NCBI RefSeq assembly: GCF_024171695.1 | Contig: NZ_JAMTCF010000011.1 | Location: forward strand, 47,498-111,497 | Direction of reading: 5' to 3' | DNA length: 64,000 bases | Source of the DNA: Actinosynnema pretiosum | GTDB lineage: Bacteria; Actinomycetota; Actinomycetes; Mycobacteriales; Pseudonocardiaceae | In this document: positions 33,278-41,984 of the stretch, one piece after another | How the letters are laid out: each line of letters begins with the position of its first letter | Numbering within the stretch: position 1 is the first letter of the stretch | Position numbers and translations under genes: made by a program | Notes under the pieces: model-generated | Databases searched by the model: none | The model's input: the letters and a program-made list of their open reading frames with translations, nothing else | Told to the model about the DNA's origin: nothing

Positions 33278-34605
33278 CGGTGCGCGACCCCGCTCGCGGG
33301 CTCCTCCCAGGAGCTCCGCGACTCCCGAGCCGCCCGGACGTCCCACGCGAGGTCGTCCCCGGCCGAGTCCTCCTCCGGCTCCGCCAACCCGCCGAGCAAC
33401 CCCTGCGGATCGGCCGTCACCCGCCCGTCCACCACGGTCGCCACCACCCGGTGCCGGAACGCGAGCCCCGCGAACGGCGTGTTCTCCACCCCGCCCCGCA
33501 GCTCCTCCGGCCGCACCTCCCACTCCGCGTCCGGGTCGACGAGCGCGAACGTCGCCGGTTCCCCCAGCTCCAGCGGTCGCCCCGCCCTGGTCAACCCGGC
33601 GATCCTGGCGGGCGCGTGCGACATGACCCGCGCGATCAGCTCCCAGTCCCCGTCCAGCACGTCGGCGACCACGGCCAGCGCCGTCTCCAGCCCGACCGCC
33701 CCGAACGGCGCCGCGCACCAGTCCCGCGCCTTCGCGCTCGCCGGGTGCGGGGCGTGGTCGGTCGACACCGCGTCGATCGTGCCGTCCCGCAACCCCTCCC
33801 GCAGCGCCTCCACGTCCGCAGCCGACCGCAGCGGCGGGTTCACCTTGAACCGGGTGTCACCGCCGCGCACGGCCCGGTCGTCCAGCAGCAGGTGGTGCGG
33901 GGTGACCTCGGCGGTCACCGCCCAGCCCTGCGACTTGGCCCACCGCACGATCTCCACCGACCGCGCGGTCGACACGTGGCTCACGTGCAGCGCGGCCCCG
34001 GTCTCGGCGGCCAGCAGCACGTCCCGCGCGATCACCGCCTCCTCGCCGACCCCCGGCCACGGCGGCAGCTTGGTCTGCTTGGCCGCCTCGCCCGCGTTGA
34101 CCTGCCCGCCACCGGCCAGCGCCTCGGACTGCGCGTGCTGCGCCACGACCGCGCCCGCCGCCTTCGCCGCCACCATCGCCCGCCGCAGCAGCCCGGCGTC
34201 GTCCAGGCAGTTCGCGTCGTCGGAGAACACCCGCACCCCGACCTTGGCCATCTCCGCGATCGGCGCGAGCCGCTGCCCGGCCAGCCCGACGGTGAGCGCC
34301 CCCGCCGGGTGCACCCGGCACGCCCGCACCCCGCGCCCCAGCGCCCGCACCCGCGCGACGCTGTCGGTCACCGGCGTGCGGTTGGGCATCGCGACGACGT
34401 CCGAGTAGCCGCCGTGCGCGGCGGCCAGCGCGTCCGCGTCGCCCGCCGTCCGCAGGTGCGCGCGCAGGTCGACCAGCGCGGGCACCGCGATCAGCCCGCC
34501 GAGGTCGATCCTGGGCGCGCAGAACGGCTCGACCAGCACCCCCTCGTGCACCGCCAGCGCGGACGGCTCGCCACCGAGCACCCGGACCCCGTGCAGTTCG
34601 ATCAC
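33259..34605 (-). CDS. Dihydroorotase-like amidohydrolase lacking one metal His
   Basis: The 448-residue protein is close to actinobacterial class I dihydroorotase over its length: RVFSDD, VAQHAQ, ALHVSHVSTA, VTAEVTPHHLLL, FKVNPPLR and TDHAPH are all present. The N-terminal metal motif, normally DLHxHLR, is DLRAHLR (residue 48 is Arg), and the following EPG-type segment is changed. Losing a metal ligand suggests reduced or changed activity, as in inactive DHOase subunits that scaffold ATCase. No other pyr genes are adjacent except a phosphoribosyltransferase-like gene. GGGGAGGG before GTG 34605 sets the start. Confidence 0.82.
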   Translation of the reverse strand: MIELHGVRVLGGEPSALAVHEGVLVEPFCAPRIDLGGLIAVPALVDLRAHLRTAGDADALAAAHGGYSDVVAMPNRTPVTDSVARVRALGRGVRACRVHPAGALTVGLAGQRLAPIAEMAKVGVRVFSDDANCLDDAGLLRRAMVAAKAAGAVVAQHAQSEALAGGGQVNAGEAAKQTKLPPWPGVGEEAVIARDVLLAAETGAALHVSHVSTARSVEIVRWAKSQGWAVTAEVTPHHLLLDDRAVRGGDTRFKVNPPLRSAADVEALREGLRDGTIDAVSTDHAPHPASAKARDWCAAPFGAVGLETALAVVADVLDGDWELIARVMSHAPARIAGLTRAGRPLELGEPATFALVDPDAEWEVRPEELRGGVENTPFAGLAFRHRVVATVVDGRVTADPQGLLGGLAEPEEDSAGDDLAWDVRAARESRSSWEEPASGVAHRPPPAA

Positions 34606-34848
34606 GCCGACACCCTCCCCACCACGAGGACCTGGTCGACGGCGCGCGGCGACACCGGTCCGGAACGGGCGCCGTGCGAGCGACGTCGACCGCACACCAC
34701 GCGCACCCCTGACGCCTGCCCCCGGACGCCGAGGCGCCCGCCGGACCCGCGCGGCGCGGCAGGCCCGGCCACCGCGCGGGACCCCACCCGGCGACCCGCG
34801 CGCCGGGGCGCGGGACCACCGGCCCCCGCCCGCGCGGCGCACGCCACC

Positions 34849-34879
34849 GGAGCGCCCCCGCGAGCAGCGGGAGCGCTCC
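34849..34879 (-). terminator. Hairpin terminator after PRTase-like gene
   Basis: GGAGCGCCCCCGC pairs with GCGGGAGCGCTCC (one mismatch) around a 5-base loop. The 301-bp space between the dihydroorotase-like start and the PRTase-like stop holds this hairpin, the ribosome site of the former and otherwise nothing recognisable. Confidence 0.6.
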
Positions 34880-34906
34880 GGCGGGGCGCCGAGCGGGCGG
34901 GGGAGG

Positions 34907-35386
34907 TCACCGCTCGTCCCGCGCCCCTGGCAGCAGGTGCACCACCGGCACGCCGAGGTCGCCGTCCAGCGCGGGGGAGTGCGACACCGCCGCCACCGCG
35001 GCGATCCCGCCCTGCCTGGCCACGATGGACCGCGCCGTCGCCAGCCCCCTGGTCTGCCACGACGTCGCCAGCAGCGCGGCGCGCGACCCGTCGGCCAGCG
35101 GCGGGTTCACCGCGACGGCGCCCTCCACGGCGTCTATCCGGCTCACCCCGACCCCCAGCTCGGCGGCCACGGCGTGCGCGAGCACGGCCTCGTCGCTGCT
35201 GTTCCACACCACCACCCGGTCCACCCCGGCGCCCGAGAGGCGGGCGGCCAGCGCCGCCGCCACCACGCGCACCGCCGACGGCGACACGGCGGTGTTCAGC
35301 GTCGGGCCGTAGCTGTCCGGCGCGATGCCCAGCTCGGCCACCGCCGCTCGCACGGCGATGTAGGCGGCGTTCTCGTTCTCGGTCAT
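34907..35386 (-). CDS. Phosphoribosyltransferase-like protein with degenerate PRPP loop
   Basis: The 159-residue protein has the type I PRTase layout: a strand VDRVVVWNSSDEAVLAHAVA, hood region and a strand ALLATSWQTRGLATARSIVA where active members read VDDWxETG. The two acidic residues that bind PRPP-ribose are Thr-Ser here (108-109) and the Glu is Gln, so catalysis is unlikely. It may be a regulatory or binding relative of PyrE/Apt. It lies upstream of the dihydroorotase-like gene on the same strand. The ATG start is clear. Confidence 0.6.
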   Translation of the reverse strand: MTENENAAYIAVRAAVAELGIAPDSYGPTLNTAVSPSAVRVVAAALAARLSGAGVDRVVVWNSSDEAVLAHAVAAELGVGVSRIDAVEGAVAVNPPLADGSRAALLATSWQTRGLATARSIVARQGGIAAVAAVSHSPALDGDLGVPVVHLLPGARDER

Positions 35387-35581
35387 CCCTGCGGCTCCCT
35401 GTGCCTGGTTCCTGCGTGCGTCGAGCTGTGCCGACCTGGTCGCGCCGAGCTGCGCGGGTCGGGCGACGACCGCCGATCACGGCGGGTCCGTTCGAGCGAA
35501 CCCCGCTGAGCCGTTCAGCGCAACGGTCAGGTGTCCGAGGTCTCCGAGATCCACACCGGACCGGCCCGGAAAAGCGAAAAC

Positions 35582-35608
35582 CGGGGCGCCGCCCGAAGGG
35601 GCGCCCCG
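35582..35608. terminator. Hairpin CGGGGCGCC/GGCGCCCCG
   Basis: Nine-bp perfect arms flank a 9-base loop. It lies upstream of the PRTase-like gene and beyond the end of the ABC operon, probably as a second terminator for the latter. Confidence 0.45.
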
Positions 35609-35623
35609 AGGTCGGACTCCGCC

Positions 35624-35662
35624 GGTGGCCGCGCCCCCCTCTGACGCGGGGGCGCGGCCACC
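35624..35662 (-). terminator. Strong hairpin terminator of the NMT1-type ABC operon
   Basis: GGTGGCCGCGCCCCC and GGGGGCGCGGCCACC are 15-bp perfect arms around a 9-base loop, six bases beyond the end of the last permease gene. Confidence 0.8.
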
Positions 35663-35668
35663 TCCGGC

Positions 35669-36445
35669 TCACCCGATGTCGAACCGGGCCTTCACCTGGC
35701 GCTCCACGAGGTCGACGACCGCGTACAGCACCCAGCCGATCAGGCACAGCAGGATCAGGGTGATGAAGACGACCTGGATGTCGTCGTTGTCCTGCGCCTG
35801 CTTCTCCAGGTACCCCAGCCCGGCCTGCGCGCCGATGAACTCGCCGATCACCGCCGCCGTCACCGCCTGGAGCACGCCGACCCGCAGGCCCGCCAGCAGC
35901 GCGGGCAGCGCGAACGGCAGCTGGAGCACCCTGGCCTTGCGCGCGCCGGACATGCCGAGCACGACCGACAGGTCGTCGAACGCGGTCGGCATCCCGCGCA
36001 GCTTCGCCACCACGTTCACCAGGATCGGGTAGAACGTCACCAGCGCGATCAGCGTGATCTTCGAGCCGATGCCCAGTCCCAGCCACAGCACGATCAGCGG
36101 CGCGATCGAGATCTTCGGGGTCACCTGGACCACGACGATCACCGGCATCAGCAGCTTCTCCAGCCACCGCAGCCGCACGAACAGCACCGCGAGCAGCACG
36201 CCGGCCACCGTGCCGATCAGCACGCCCTGCAGCACCTCGGCGAGGGTCTGCGCGAGGTGCACGCCCAGCCCGCCGCCCTGGAACAGGGTCACGGCCCTGG
36301 ACACCAGTTCGCCGGGGCTGGGCAGCACGTAGTCCGGCACGACCGGCAGCGACGCGACGGTCCACCACGCAGCGATGCCCACGGCCAGCGACACCAGGCC
36401 GGCGAGCAGCGCGGTGCCGCGCGCCGGTGCGGTCGGGGAACTCAT
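35669..36445 (-). CDS. ABC permease of NMT1/SsuC type (second permease)
   Basis: The 258-residue membrane protein has six hydrophobic segments and the BPD_transp_1 EAA-like loop (GMSGARKARVLQLPFALPALLAGLR). It resembles SsuC, ThiX and pyrimidine-precursor permeases. Its ATG overlaps the stop of the binding-protein gene. Two different permeases in the operon suggest a heterodimeric channel. Confidence 0.88.
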   Translation of the reverse strand: MSSPTAPARGTALLAGLVSLAVGIAAWWTVASLPVVPDYVLPSPGELVSRAVTLFQGGGLGVHLAQTLAEVLQGVLIGTVAGVLLAVLFVRLRWLEKLLMPVIVVVQVTPKISIAPLIVLWLGLGIGSKITLIALVTFYPILVNVVAKLRGMPTAFDDLSVVLGMSGARKARVLQLPFALPALLAGLRVGVLQAVTAAVIGEFIGAQAGLGYLEKQAQDNDDIQVVFITLILLCLIGWVLYAVVDLVERQVKARFDIG

Positions 36446-37470
36446 CGGACGTTCTTCACCATCTCGTCGGCGTTGAACTCCTTGTCGATCAGCTTGAAGC
36501 CGACCTGGGCCTTGATGGACTCGTTCCAGCGGTCCACGTTGCCGTAGCCGAAGCCGTGCTCCTTGGTGTCGGCCGACTGCCACAGGGTCAGCGCGAACAC
36601 GTCGTCCAGGATCAGCTCGATCTGGGCCTCCTGGCCCTCGAACGTGGGCGCGTAGTCCTTGATGGCCATCTTGGTGGCCTCGCCGACGTTGTCGATCACG
36701 TACTGGATGCCCTCGTTCAGGGCCGCGTTGAACGACTTCACCGTCTCGGCGTCGGAGTTCACCTTCTCCGGGTTCGCGATGACGATGTTGCCGAACGACG
36801 GCAGGTACTCGTCGCTCAGCACCTGGCCGACGCCCACCCCGGCCTGGAGCAGCGCGTAGTAGCGCAGCCGGGAGAAGACGATCGCGTCGACCTGGCCGTT
36901 CTTCATGGCGTCCACGATCGCGCCGGTGCCGATGGTCTCGACCTGCACCTCGGACAGCGGCACGTTCTCCTTGGCCAGCATCGCCTGGAGCTGCGCGTAG
37001 TTCGCGCTGCCCAGGTCGGTCACGCCGACCTTGCGGCCCTTGAGGTCCGCCGGGGTCTTGATGCCCGAGTCGTCGCGGAACAGCAGCGCGCCGATGCCCT
37101 GCTGGTACGTGGTGTGCACGACGTTGGTCTTGATGCCCTTGGCGTACGCGGTGATCACCGAGTCGCCGTTGGGGAAGCCGAAGTCGACGTTGCCCGCGGC
37201 CACGTTCTGCACGATGTCGGCGCCCTGGGCGTAGGTGAACTCCACCTCCAGGCCGTGGTTCTTGAAGAAGCCCTGCTTCTGCGCGGCGTACAGCGGGGCG
37301 TAGTACGGCACCGCCGAGCCGTCGATCTGCATGGTGACCTTCTTGGTCCCGCCCTCGGAGGACGAGGACGAGCCCGCGTCGGCGGGGCTGCACGCGACCA
37401 GCGCGGCGGCGGTGGCCACCACGGCGGTCAGGGCGCCGAAGCGGCGGCGGGACAGGGTGGAGCTGGACAT
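36442..37470 (-). CDS. NMT1/THI5-like ABC binding lipoprotein
   Basis: The 342-residue protein has a lipoprotein signal ending in LVAC and the NMT1/THI5-like body (APLYAAQKQGFFKNHGLEVE, AAGNVDFGFPNGDSV, DLKGRKVGVTDLGS, IVFSRLRYYALLQ). Homologues bind hydroxymethylpyrimidine, riboflavin, sulfonates or pyrimidines. The neighbourhood (nucleoside phosphorylase, dihydroorotase-like and PRTase-like genes) favours a pyrimidine-like ligand; this is inference. Confidence 0.88.
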   Translation of the reverse strand: MSSSTLSRRRFGALTAVVATAAALVACSPADAGSSSSSEGGTKKVTMQIDGSAVPYYAPLYAAQKQGFFKNHGLEVEFTYAQGADIVQNVAAGNVDFGFPNGDSVITAYAKGIKTNVVHTTYQQGIGALLFRDDSGIKTPADLKGRKVGVTDLGSANYAQLQAMLAKENVPLSEVQVETIGTGAIVDAMKNGQVDAIVFSRLRYYALLQAGVGVGQVLSDEYLPSFGNIVIANPEKVNSDAETVKSFNAALNEGIQYVIDNVGEATKMAIKDYAPTFEGQEAQIELILDDVFALTLWQSADTKEHGFGYGNVDRWNESIKAQVGFKLIDKEFNADEMVKNVR

Positions 37471-37537
37471 GCTTTTCCCTTCGGGGATGCGGGGTTCTAG
37501 CAGGGGAGGGCGCCGGGGCCGGGGTCGGGGGACCCGG

Positions 37538-38341
37538 CTAGCGGCGCCACGGCAGTGCGATCCGCTCGGCCAGTCCGACCAGGCCGAACCCGGTCAGGCC
37601 GACCACGACCGTCAGCAGGACGGCGGCGAGCAGCTGGGGGGTGTCGTAGGTGCTCTTGCCCATCACCATCAGGTAGCCGAGGCCCTGCTTCGCGGACAGG
37701 TACTCGGCCAGGAACGCGCCGGTCATCGCGTCGATCACGGCGATCCGGGCGCCCGCGAACAGGGCGGGCAGCGCGGCGGGCAGCTGCACGCGCAGCAGGA
37801 ACCGCTTGCGGTCCATGGCCAGGACGCGGCCCAGCGCGCGCATGTCGTCGGTGACCTCGCCCAGGCCGAGCGTCATCGCGATCATCATCGGGAAGAACGC
37901 GAGCATCACCACGAGCGTGAGCTGCGAGCCCAGGCCGAGGCCGAACCACAGCACCAGCAGCGGGGCGACGGCGATCTTCGGCGCGGCCTGGAACAGCACC
38001 ACGTACGGCGCCAGCAGCATCCGGGCGCGCGGCGAGGACGCCAGCACCCAGCCCAGCGCGCAGCCGATCAGGACGCCGGACACCAGGCCGATGACGATGT
38101 TGCGCACCGTGTAGCCCAGGTGCGGCCACAGCTCGCCGCTGCTCGCGAGCCCGGCCAGCGACTCGGCGACGGCGCCGGGCGCGGGCAGCAGGTACTGGGG
38201 GACGTCGGCGAGCGTGACGTACAGGTGCCACACGCCGATGACGACCGCCAGGTACAGCACCGCCGTGCCCGCGCGGCGCAGGTCGAACCGGCCGCGCGCC
38301 TTGGGCACCGCGGTCTCGTCGACCAGGTCGCGCACGCTCAT
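37538..38341 (-). CDS. ABC permease of NMT1/SsuC type (first permease)
   Basis: The 267-residue membrane protein has six hydrophobic segments and the loop AMDRKRFLLRVQLPAALPALFAGAR. It differs clearly from the second permease. The ATG overlaps the ATPase stop (ATGA). A 67-bp gap separates it from the binding-protein gene. Confidence 0.88.
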   Translation of the reverse strand: MSVRDLVDETAVPKARGRFDLRRAGTAVLYLAVVIGVWHLYVTLADVPQYLLPAPGAVAESLAGLASSGELWPHLGYTVRNIVIGLVSGVLIGCALGWVLASSPRARMLLAPYVVLFQAAPKIAVAPLLVLWFGLGLGSQLTLVVMLAFFPMMIAMTLGLGEVTDDMRALGRVLAMDRKRFLLRVQLPAALPALFAGARIAVIDAMTGAFLAEYLSAKQGLGYLMVMGKSTYDTPQLLAAVLLTVVVGLTGFGLVGLAERIALPWRR

Positions 38342-39231
38342 GCCAGCTCCCCGCGCAGCATCCCGGCGAAGCGGCCGAACTCGGGCAGCTCGCGGGTGGC
38401 GGGGGTGCGGTCGCGGCGCAGCGGCACCCGGTGCACCGCGCGGATGCGGCCGGGGCGCGCGGACATCACCACGACGCGGTCGGCCAGGTAGGCGGCCTCC
38501 TCCACGCTGTGCGTGACGAAGACGATGGTCTTCCTGGTGCGCTCCCAGATCCGCAGGATGTCGTCGTGCAGCCGGTCGCGGGTGATCGCGTCCAGCGCGC
38601 CGAACGGCTCGTCCATCAGCAGGATCTGCGGGTCGTAGGCCAGCGCGCGCACGATCGCGGTGCGCTGGCGCATCCCGCCGGACAGCTCCTTCGGGTAGGA
38701 CTTGGCGAAGTCGCCCAGCCCCACCAGGTCCAGCAGCTCGGCCACCCGCTGCTCGGCGCCCTCCAGGTCCTTGCGGCCCTCCAGGCCCAGGCCCACGTTG
38801 CCCGCCACGGAGCGCCACGGCAGCAGCGCGGGCTCCTGGAACACGAAGCCGATGTCCTTGCCGGGGCGCGGCGGGCGCTGCCACTCGACGGTCCCCGTGT
38901 AGTCGTCGTCCAGGCCGGCGACCATGCGCAGCAGCGTGGACTTGCCGCAGCCCGACGGCCCGATGACCGCGACGATCTCGCCCTCGGCGATGTCCAGGTC
39001 GATGCCCTCCAGCGCCTGCACCGTCGCGCCCTTGGCCGTGCGGTAGCGCTTGTCGACGCCGCGGATGCTCAGCAGCGGCCGTGGCGGGGCGGGTGCCGGG
39101 ACGCCGGGCTGGGCGCCGCTCGGGGCGGGAGGGGTCACGTCGTGGCTCCGCAATCGTGGTCGGTTTCCGGGGTGCGGCCCGGAGTGTTCCATGCGGTGGA
39201 AGTGCCTTTCCACCTCGGGGTCGGTGCTCAC
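38338..39231 (-). CDS. ABC ATPase of NMT1/SsuB type
   Basis: The protein has Walker A GPSGCGKST (91-99 from the longest start), Q-loop FVFQEPALLPW, signature LSGGMRQR, Walker B ILLMDEPFGALD and switch His VTHSVEEA. It energises the two permeases downstream. GTG 39231 gives 297 residues with a Pro-rich lead; a GTG at 39138 would give 266 and start closer to the domain. The spacer to the nucleoside phosphorylase contains the IclR-like operator. Confidence 0.88.
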   Translation of the reverse strand: MSTDPEVERHFHRMEHSGPHPGNRPRLRSHDVTPPAPSGAQPGVPAPAPPRPLLSIRGVDKRYRTAKGATVQALEGIDLDIAEGEIVAVIGPSGCGKSTLLRMVAGLDDDYTGTVEWQRPPRPGKDIGFVFQEPALLPWRSVAGNVGLGLEGRKDLEGAEQRVAELLDLVGLGDFAKSYPKELSGGMRQRTAIVRALAYDPQILLMDEPFGALDAITRDRLHDDILRIWERTRKTIVFVTHSVEEAAYLADRVVVMSARPGRIRAVHRVPLRRDRTPATRELPEFGRFAGMLRGELA

Positions 39232-39249
39232 CGGAACAGCATCTCGGTG

Positions 39250-39267
39250 ATCGCTCTGCGTAGCGAT
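39250..39267. promoter_or_regulatory. Palindrome ATCGCT-N6-AGCGAT
   Basis: Perfect 6-bp-arm dyad 19 nt upstream of the longest ABC ATPase start. It is a possible operator or leader hairpin for the minus-strand operon. Confidence 0.35.
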
Positions 39268-39335
39268 TCGCGTCGACGCAGATCAGCCTGCTTTATCGGG
39301 CGCGAAAAATCCACTGTGACCGTTCGCAGTGGAGG

Positions 39336-39389
39336 TTGACAGCCGTTCGGCCGACCAACAGACTCCCCGATCTGGAAACCCCATTTCCA
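39336..39389 (+). promoter_or_regulatory. Promoter with IclR-type operator before nucleoside phosphorylase
   Basis: TTGACA (39336-39341), 17 bases, then CAGACT (39359-39364) form a good housekeeping-type promoter. Just downstream, TGGAAA-CCCCA-TTTCCA (39373-39389) resembles the IclR operator consensus TGGAAATnATTTCCA. An IclR-family gene lies after the phosphorylase, so autoregulation of the operon is likely. Confidence 0.55.
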
Positions 39390-39429
39390 CCACGAGTGCC
39401 GGCGGACCCGGCGGTGAGGAGCGCGCCCG

Positions 39430-40212
39430 GTGGCCCGCAGCGCAGCAGATCCCTGGCTCGACGGGCGACCCCCGCACCTGCCGTGCGGACCCGGCGACCT
39501 GCCCGAGGTGTGCCTGCTCCCCGGCGACCCGGCGCGCGTCGACCGGGCCGCGCAGGTGCTCGACGACTTCCGCGTCCTCGGGCAGAACCGCGAGTTCAGG
39601 GTGGGTGTCGGCACCTCGGGCGGGGTGCCCGTCGCGGTCTGCTCCACCGGCATCGGCGGGCCGTCCACCGAGATCGCCGTGGTCGAGCTGGCCCGCCTCG
39701 GCGTGCGCACCGTGATCCGCACCGGCGGGATGGGGGCGCTCAGCGCGCACATCGAGCCGGGCGACCTGTGCGTGGTGACCGAGGCCGAGCGGGAGGGCGG
39801 GGCGGCCAGGCACTACGCCGACCCGGAAATCCCCGCGCTCGCCGAGGACGGCGTCTCCGCGGCCCTGCTGGCCGCCGCGCCCGCGCATTTCCCGCGACCC
39901 GCCCACCGAATTCGCGTGCTCTCCTGCGACAGCTATTACGTCGGAGAGGGCAGGCCGTTGGACCGAATGGAGGAACGCGCCGCCCGGCGTTTGGCGGAAA
40001 TCGAGGCCATGGGCGTCGACGCGATGGACATGGAGTGCGAGACCGTGTTCGCGGTCGGCGCCGCGATGGGGCTGCGCGTCGGCGCCGTCCTGGTGGCCCA
40101 CGCGTCCCGCGCCACGGACAGCTGGCTGGAGGACTACGAGCCCGCGCAGCTGGCGATGCTGCGGGTGGCGGCGAGCGCGGCGCGTGACCTGGTGGCCACC
40201 CCGGGTGTGTGA
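39430..40212 (+). CDS. Nucleoside phosphorylase (PNP/uridine phosphorylase family 1)
   Basis: The 260-residue protein has the family marks LLPGDPARVDRAA near 30, STGIGGPSTEIAVVEL (phosphate site), RTGGMGAL and AMDMECETVF, the equivalent of the EMExA ribose-binding motif. This is closest in pattern to uridine phosphorylases. It would split a nucleoside to base and ribose-1-phosphate. AGGAG eight bases before the GTG sets the start. The IclR gene follows in the same direction. Confidence 0.88.
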   Translation: MARSAADPWLDGRPPHLPCGPGDLPEVCLLPGDPARVDRAAQVLDDFRVLGQNREFRVGVGTSGGVPVAVCSTGIGGPSTEIAVVELARLGVRTVIRTGGMGALSAHIEPGDLCVVTEAEREGGAARHYADPEIPALAEDGVSAALLAAAPAHFPRPAHRIRVLSCDSYYVGEGRPLDRMEERAARRLAEIEAMGVDAMDMECETVFAVGAAMGLRVGAVLVAHASRATDSWLEDYEPAQLAMLRVAASAARDLVATPGV

Positions 40213-40271
40213 GCTGGGCGACTCGGCGTGAGAATCACGCGATCAACTTCTCGCCCTCACCCGGAGGTCAG

Positions 40272-41054
40272 GTGGCCGAGGCAACCCGTCCGATGCAAGT
40301 GGTAGTAAGAGCGCTCGACGTGCTCGGAGCGCTGTCCGCGGCGGGCACCAGCCGCAGCCTCCAGGAGCTGCACGAGCAGCTCGACATCCCCGTCGGCAGC
40401 ATGCACCGGCTGCTGGCGACCCTGGAGCAGTCCGGCTACGTGTCCCGCTCGCCGGTCAACCGCCGCTACTTCCTCGGCCGCTCCGCCCGCGCGCTCGGCC
40501 AGCAGGCCAGGGCGAACGGCGCCAGGCTCGTCCGCCCGCCCGCGCCGCTGGAGGTGGCGGCGCGGGAGAGCGGGGAGACGGTGTTCCTGAGCGAGCTGAT
40601 CGGCGACGTGCCGGTGTGCGTGGCGCTCGTGGAGGCCAGGCACCCGCTGCGGCTGTTCGTCCGGATCGGCCAGGAGATGCCGCTGCACGCCGCGTCGTCG
40701 GCGCGCAGCATCCTGGCGTTCCAGGAGGACGAGGTGGCGCGGGCGCTGCTCGCGAACGCCCCGCTCACCGAGTACACGTCGGGCACCCCGCGCACCACCG
40801 AGGGCGTCCTGGAGCACCTGTCGGTGGTGCGCGCGCAGGGCTACGACGTGTGCGACAACGAGCTGGACCGCAACGTGTGGGCGGTGTCCGCGCCGGTCCG
40901 CTCGATCGACGGCAGCGTCGGCGCGAGCGTGACGCTGGCGGCGGCGGGCGCCCGGATGCGCGACCCGCTCGACCGCACCCGCGCGACGGCGACCGTGCTG
41001 CGCGCGGCGCGGGCGCTGTCGGAGGAACTGGGGTACGTCGCGGACGAGGACTGA
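40272..41054 (+). CDS. IclR-family regulator
   Basis: The 260-residue protein has the IclR winged helix (VVRALDVLGALSAAGTSRSL, PVGSMHRLLATLEQSGYVSR) and effector domain (FVRIGQEMPLHAASSARSIL, VCDNELDRNVWAVSAPVRSI). GGAGG four bases before GTG 40272 decides the start; a longer frame overlaps the phosphorylase gene. It probably controls the phosphorylase and perhaps the divergent ABC importer through the operator at 39373. Confidence 0.9.
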   Translation: MAEATRPMQVVVRALDVLGALSAAGTSRSLQELHEQLDIPVGSMHRLLATLEQSGYVSRSPVNRRYFLGRSARALGQQARANGARLVRPPAPLEVAARESGETVFLSELIGDVPVCVALVEARHPLRLFVRIGQEMPLHAASSARSILAFQEDEVARALLANAPLTEYTSGTPRTTEGVLEHLSVVRAQGYDVCDNELDRNVWAVSAPVRSIDGSVGASVTLAAAGARMRDPLDRTRATATVLRAARALSEELGYVADED

Positions 41055-41065
41055 CCTCCGCGCGT

Positions 41066-41089
41066 GGCGCCCGCCCCACCCTGGGCGCC
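41066..41089 (+). terminator. Short hairpin after IclR gene
   Basis: GGCGCCC and GGGCGCC arms around a 10-base loop, 11 bases after the stop. Confidence 0.4.
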
Positions 41090-41209
41090 GATCCCGAGCG
41101 CTGGTCTCGGGACCTGTTGGTGGCGCAGTGGATTCCGCCGGACATCACGTGACGTCAGGCCGCTTCCGCGCCACCTCCCCTCACCGGTGACGTTCCCCGG
41201 TGGGCATCC

Positions 41210-41902
41210 TCACACTTCCCGCCCCAGCGGCGGTCCCGCCCCGCGCCGACCGGTCGAGGTCCAGCGCGCGGTGTGCACCAGGTGCAGCCGACGAGCCCCG
41301 CGCCCCAGCACGTTCGAGCTCGGGTGCACCTCCTGGCAGTAGTGCTCGACCCCGAGGTGGTCGTGCGTCCCGTGGTGGCCGCCGCCCGCCGCGACGTCCA
41401 GGTGCAGCCTCGCCACCTCGCGGAACAGCGGCGCGTCCCCGGTGACGAACAGCGTGTCCGCGTGCACCCGCTCGTGCAGCCGCTCCCGGTCGGGCACGTG
41501 CGCGTAGGCGTCGTGGTCGACCGGCGCGAGCGCGGCGACCTCGGGCAGCTCGGCGGTGCGCAGCCGCCCCCGGCCGAGCCCGGCGCGCACGTCCTTCCAG
41601 TCCGACGGCGAGAACTGCAACCCCCGGTGCGACAGCACGAGGTCGAGCGGGAGGTCCCCCGGCCACAGCCCGCCTGCGGGCGGGGTGGTGGCGCGCACGG
41701 GCAGGTGCACGAGCGAGCGGGGGGAGCGCGCGGCGAGCAGCCACAGCGCCGCCACGGCCGCCGCGTCGGCCCCGCCGACCAGCACCTCGACGGACCACTC
41801 GCGCCCCACGACCAGCGTGCGCGCGAGCGGCGAGGCGGGCCGGAGCACGCGGAAGTCGGCCCGGCCGAGCCGGACCCGGTGCTCGGTGACGCGCAGCTCC
41901 AC
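41210..41902 (-). CDS. Hypothetical protein, actinobacterial type
   Basis: The 230-residue protein has no signal peptide or membrane segment and no domain I can name. It is rich in His near the C-terminus (GGGHHGTHDHLGVEHYCQEV), which could bind metal. Codon use is typical of the region and the GTG start follows a normal leader, so it is likely a real gene. It is divergent from the small membrane protein gene. Confidence 0.6.
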   Translation of the reverse strand: MELRVTEHRVRLGRADFRVLRPASPLARTLVVGREWSVEVLVGGADAAAVAALWLLAARSPRSLVHLPVRATTPPAGGLWPGDLPLDLVLSHRGLQFSPSDWKDVRAGLGRGRLRTAELPEVAALAPVDHDAYAHVPDRERLHERVHADTLFVTGDAPLFREVARLHLDVAAGGGHHGTHDHLGVEHYCQEVHPSSNVLGRGARRLHLVHTARWTSTGRRGAGPPLGREV

Positions 41903-41984
41903 GCCCCGGACCTTACCCCGAACGGGTGAGTCAGGCGGGTGCTTCCGCCGGGCGCGCGACCACCTGTCGACCTACGCTCGCTCG

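Noticed and set aside
41210-41902. His-rich C-terminus as a metal chaperone
   Set aside because: The clustering of His is suggestive, but there is no known family match or metal-related neighbour.
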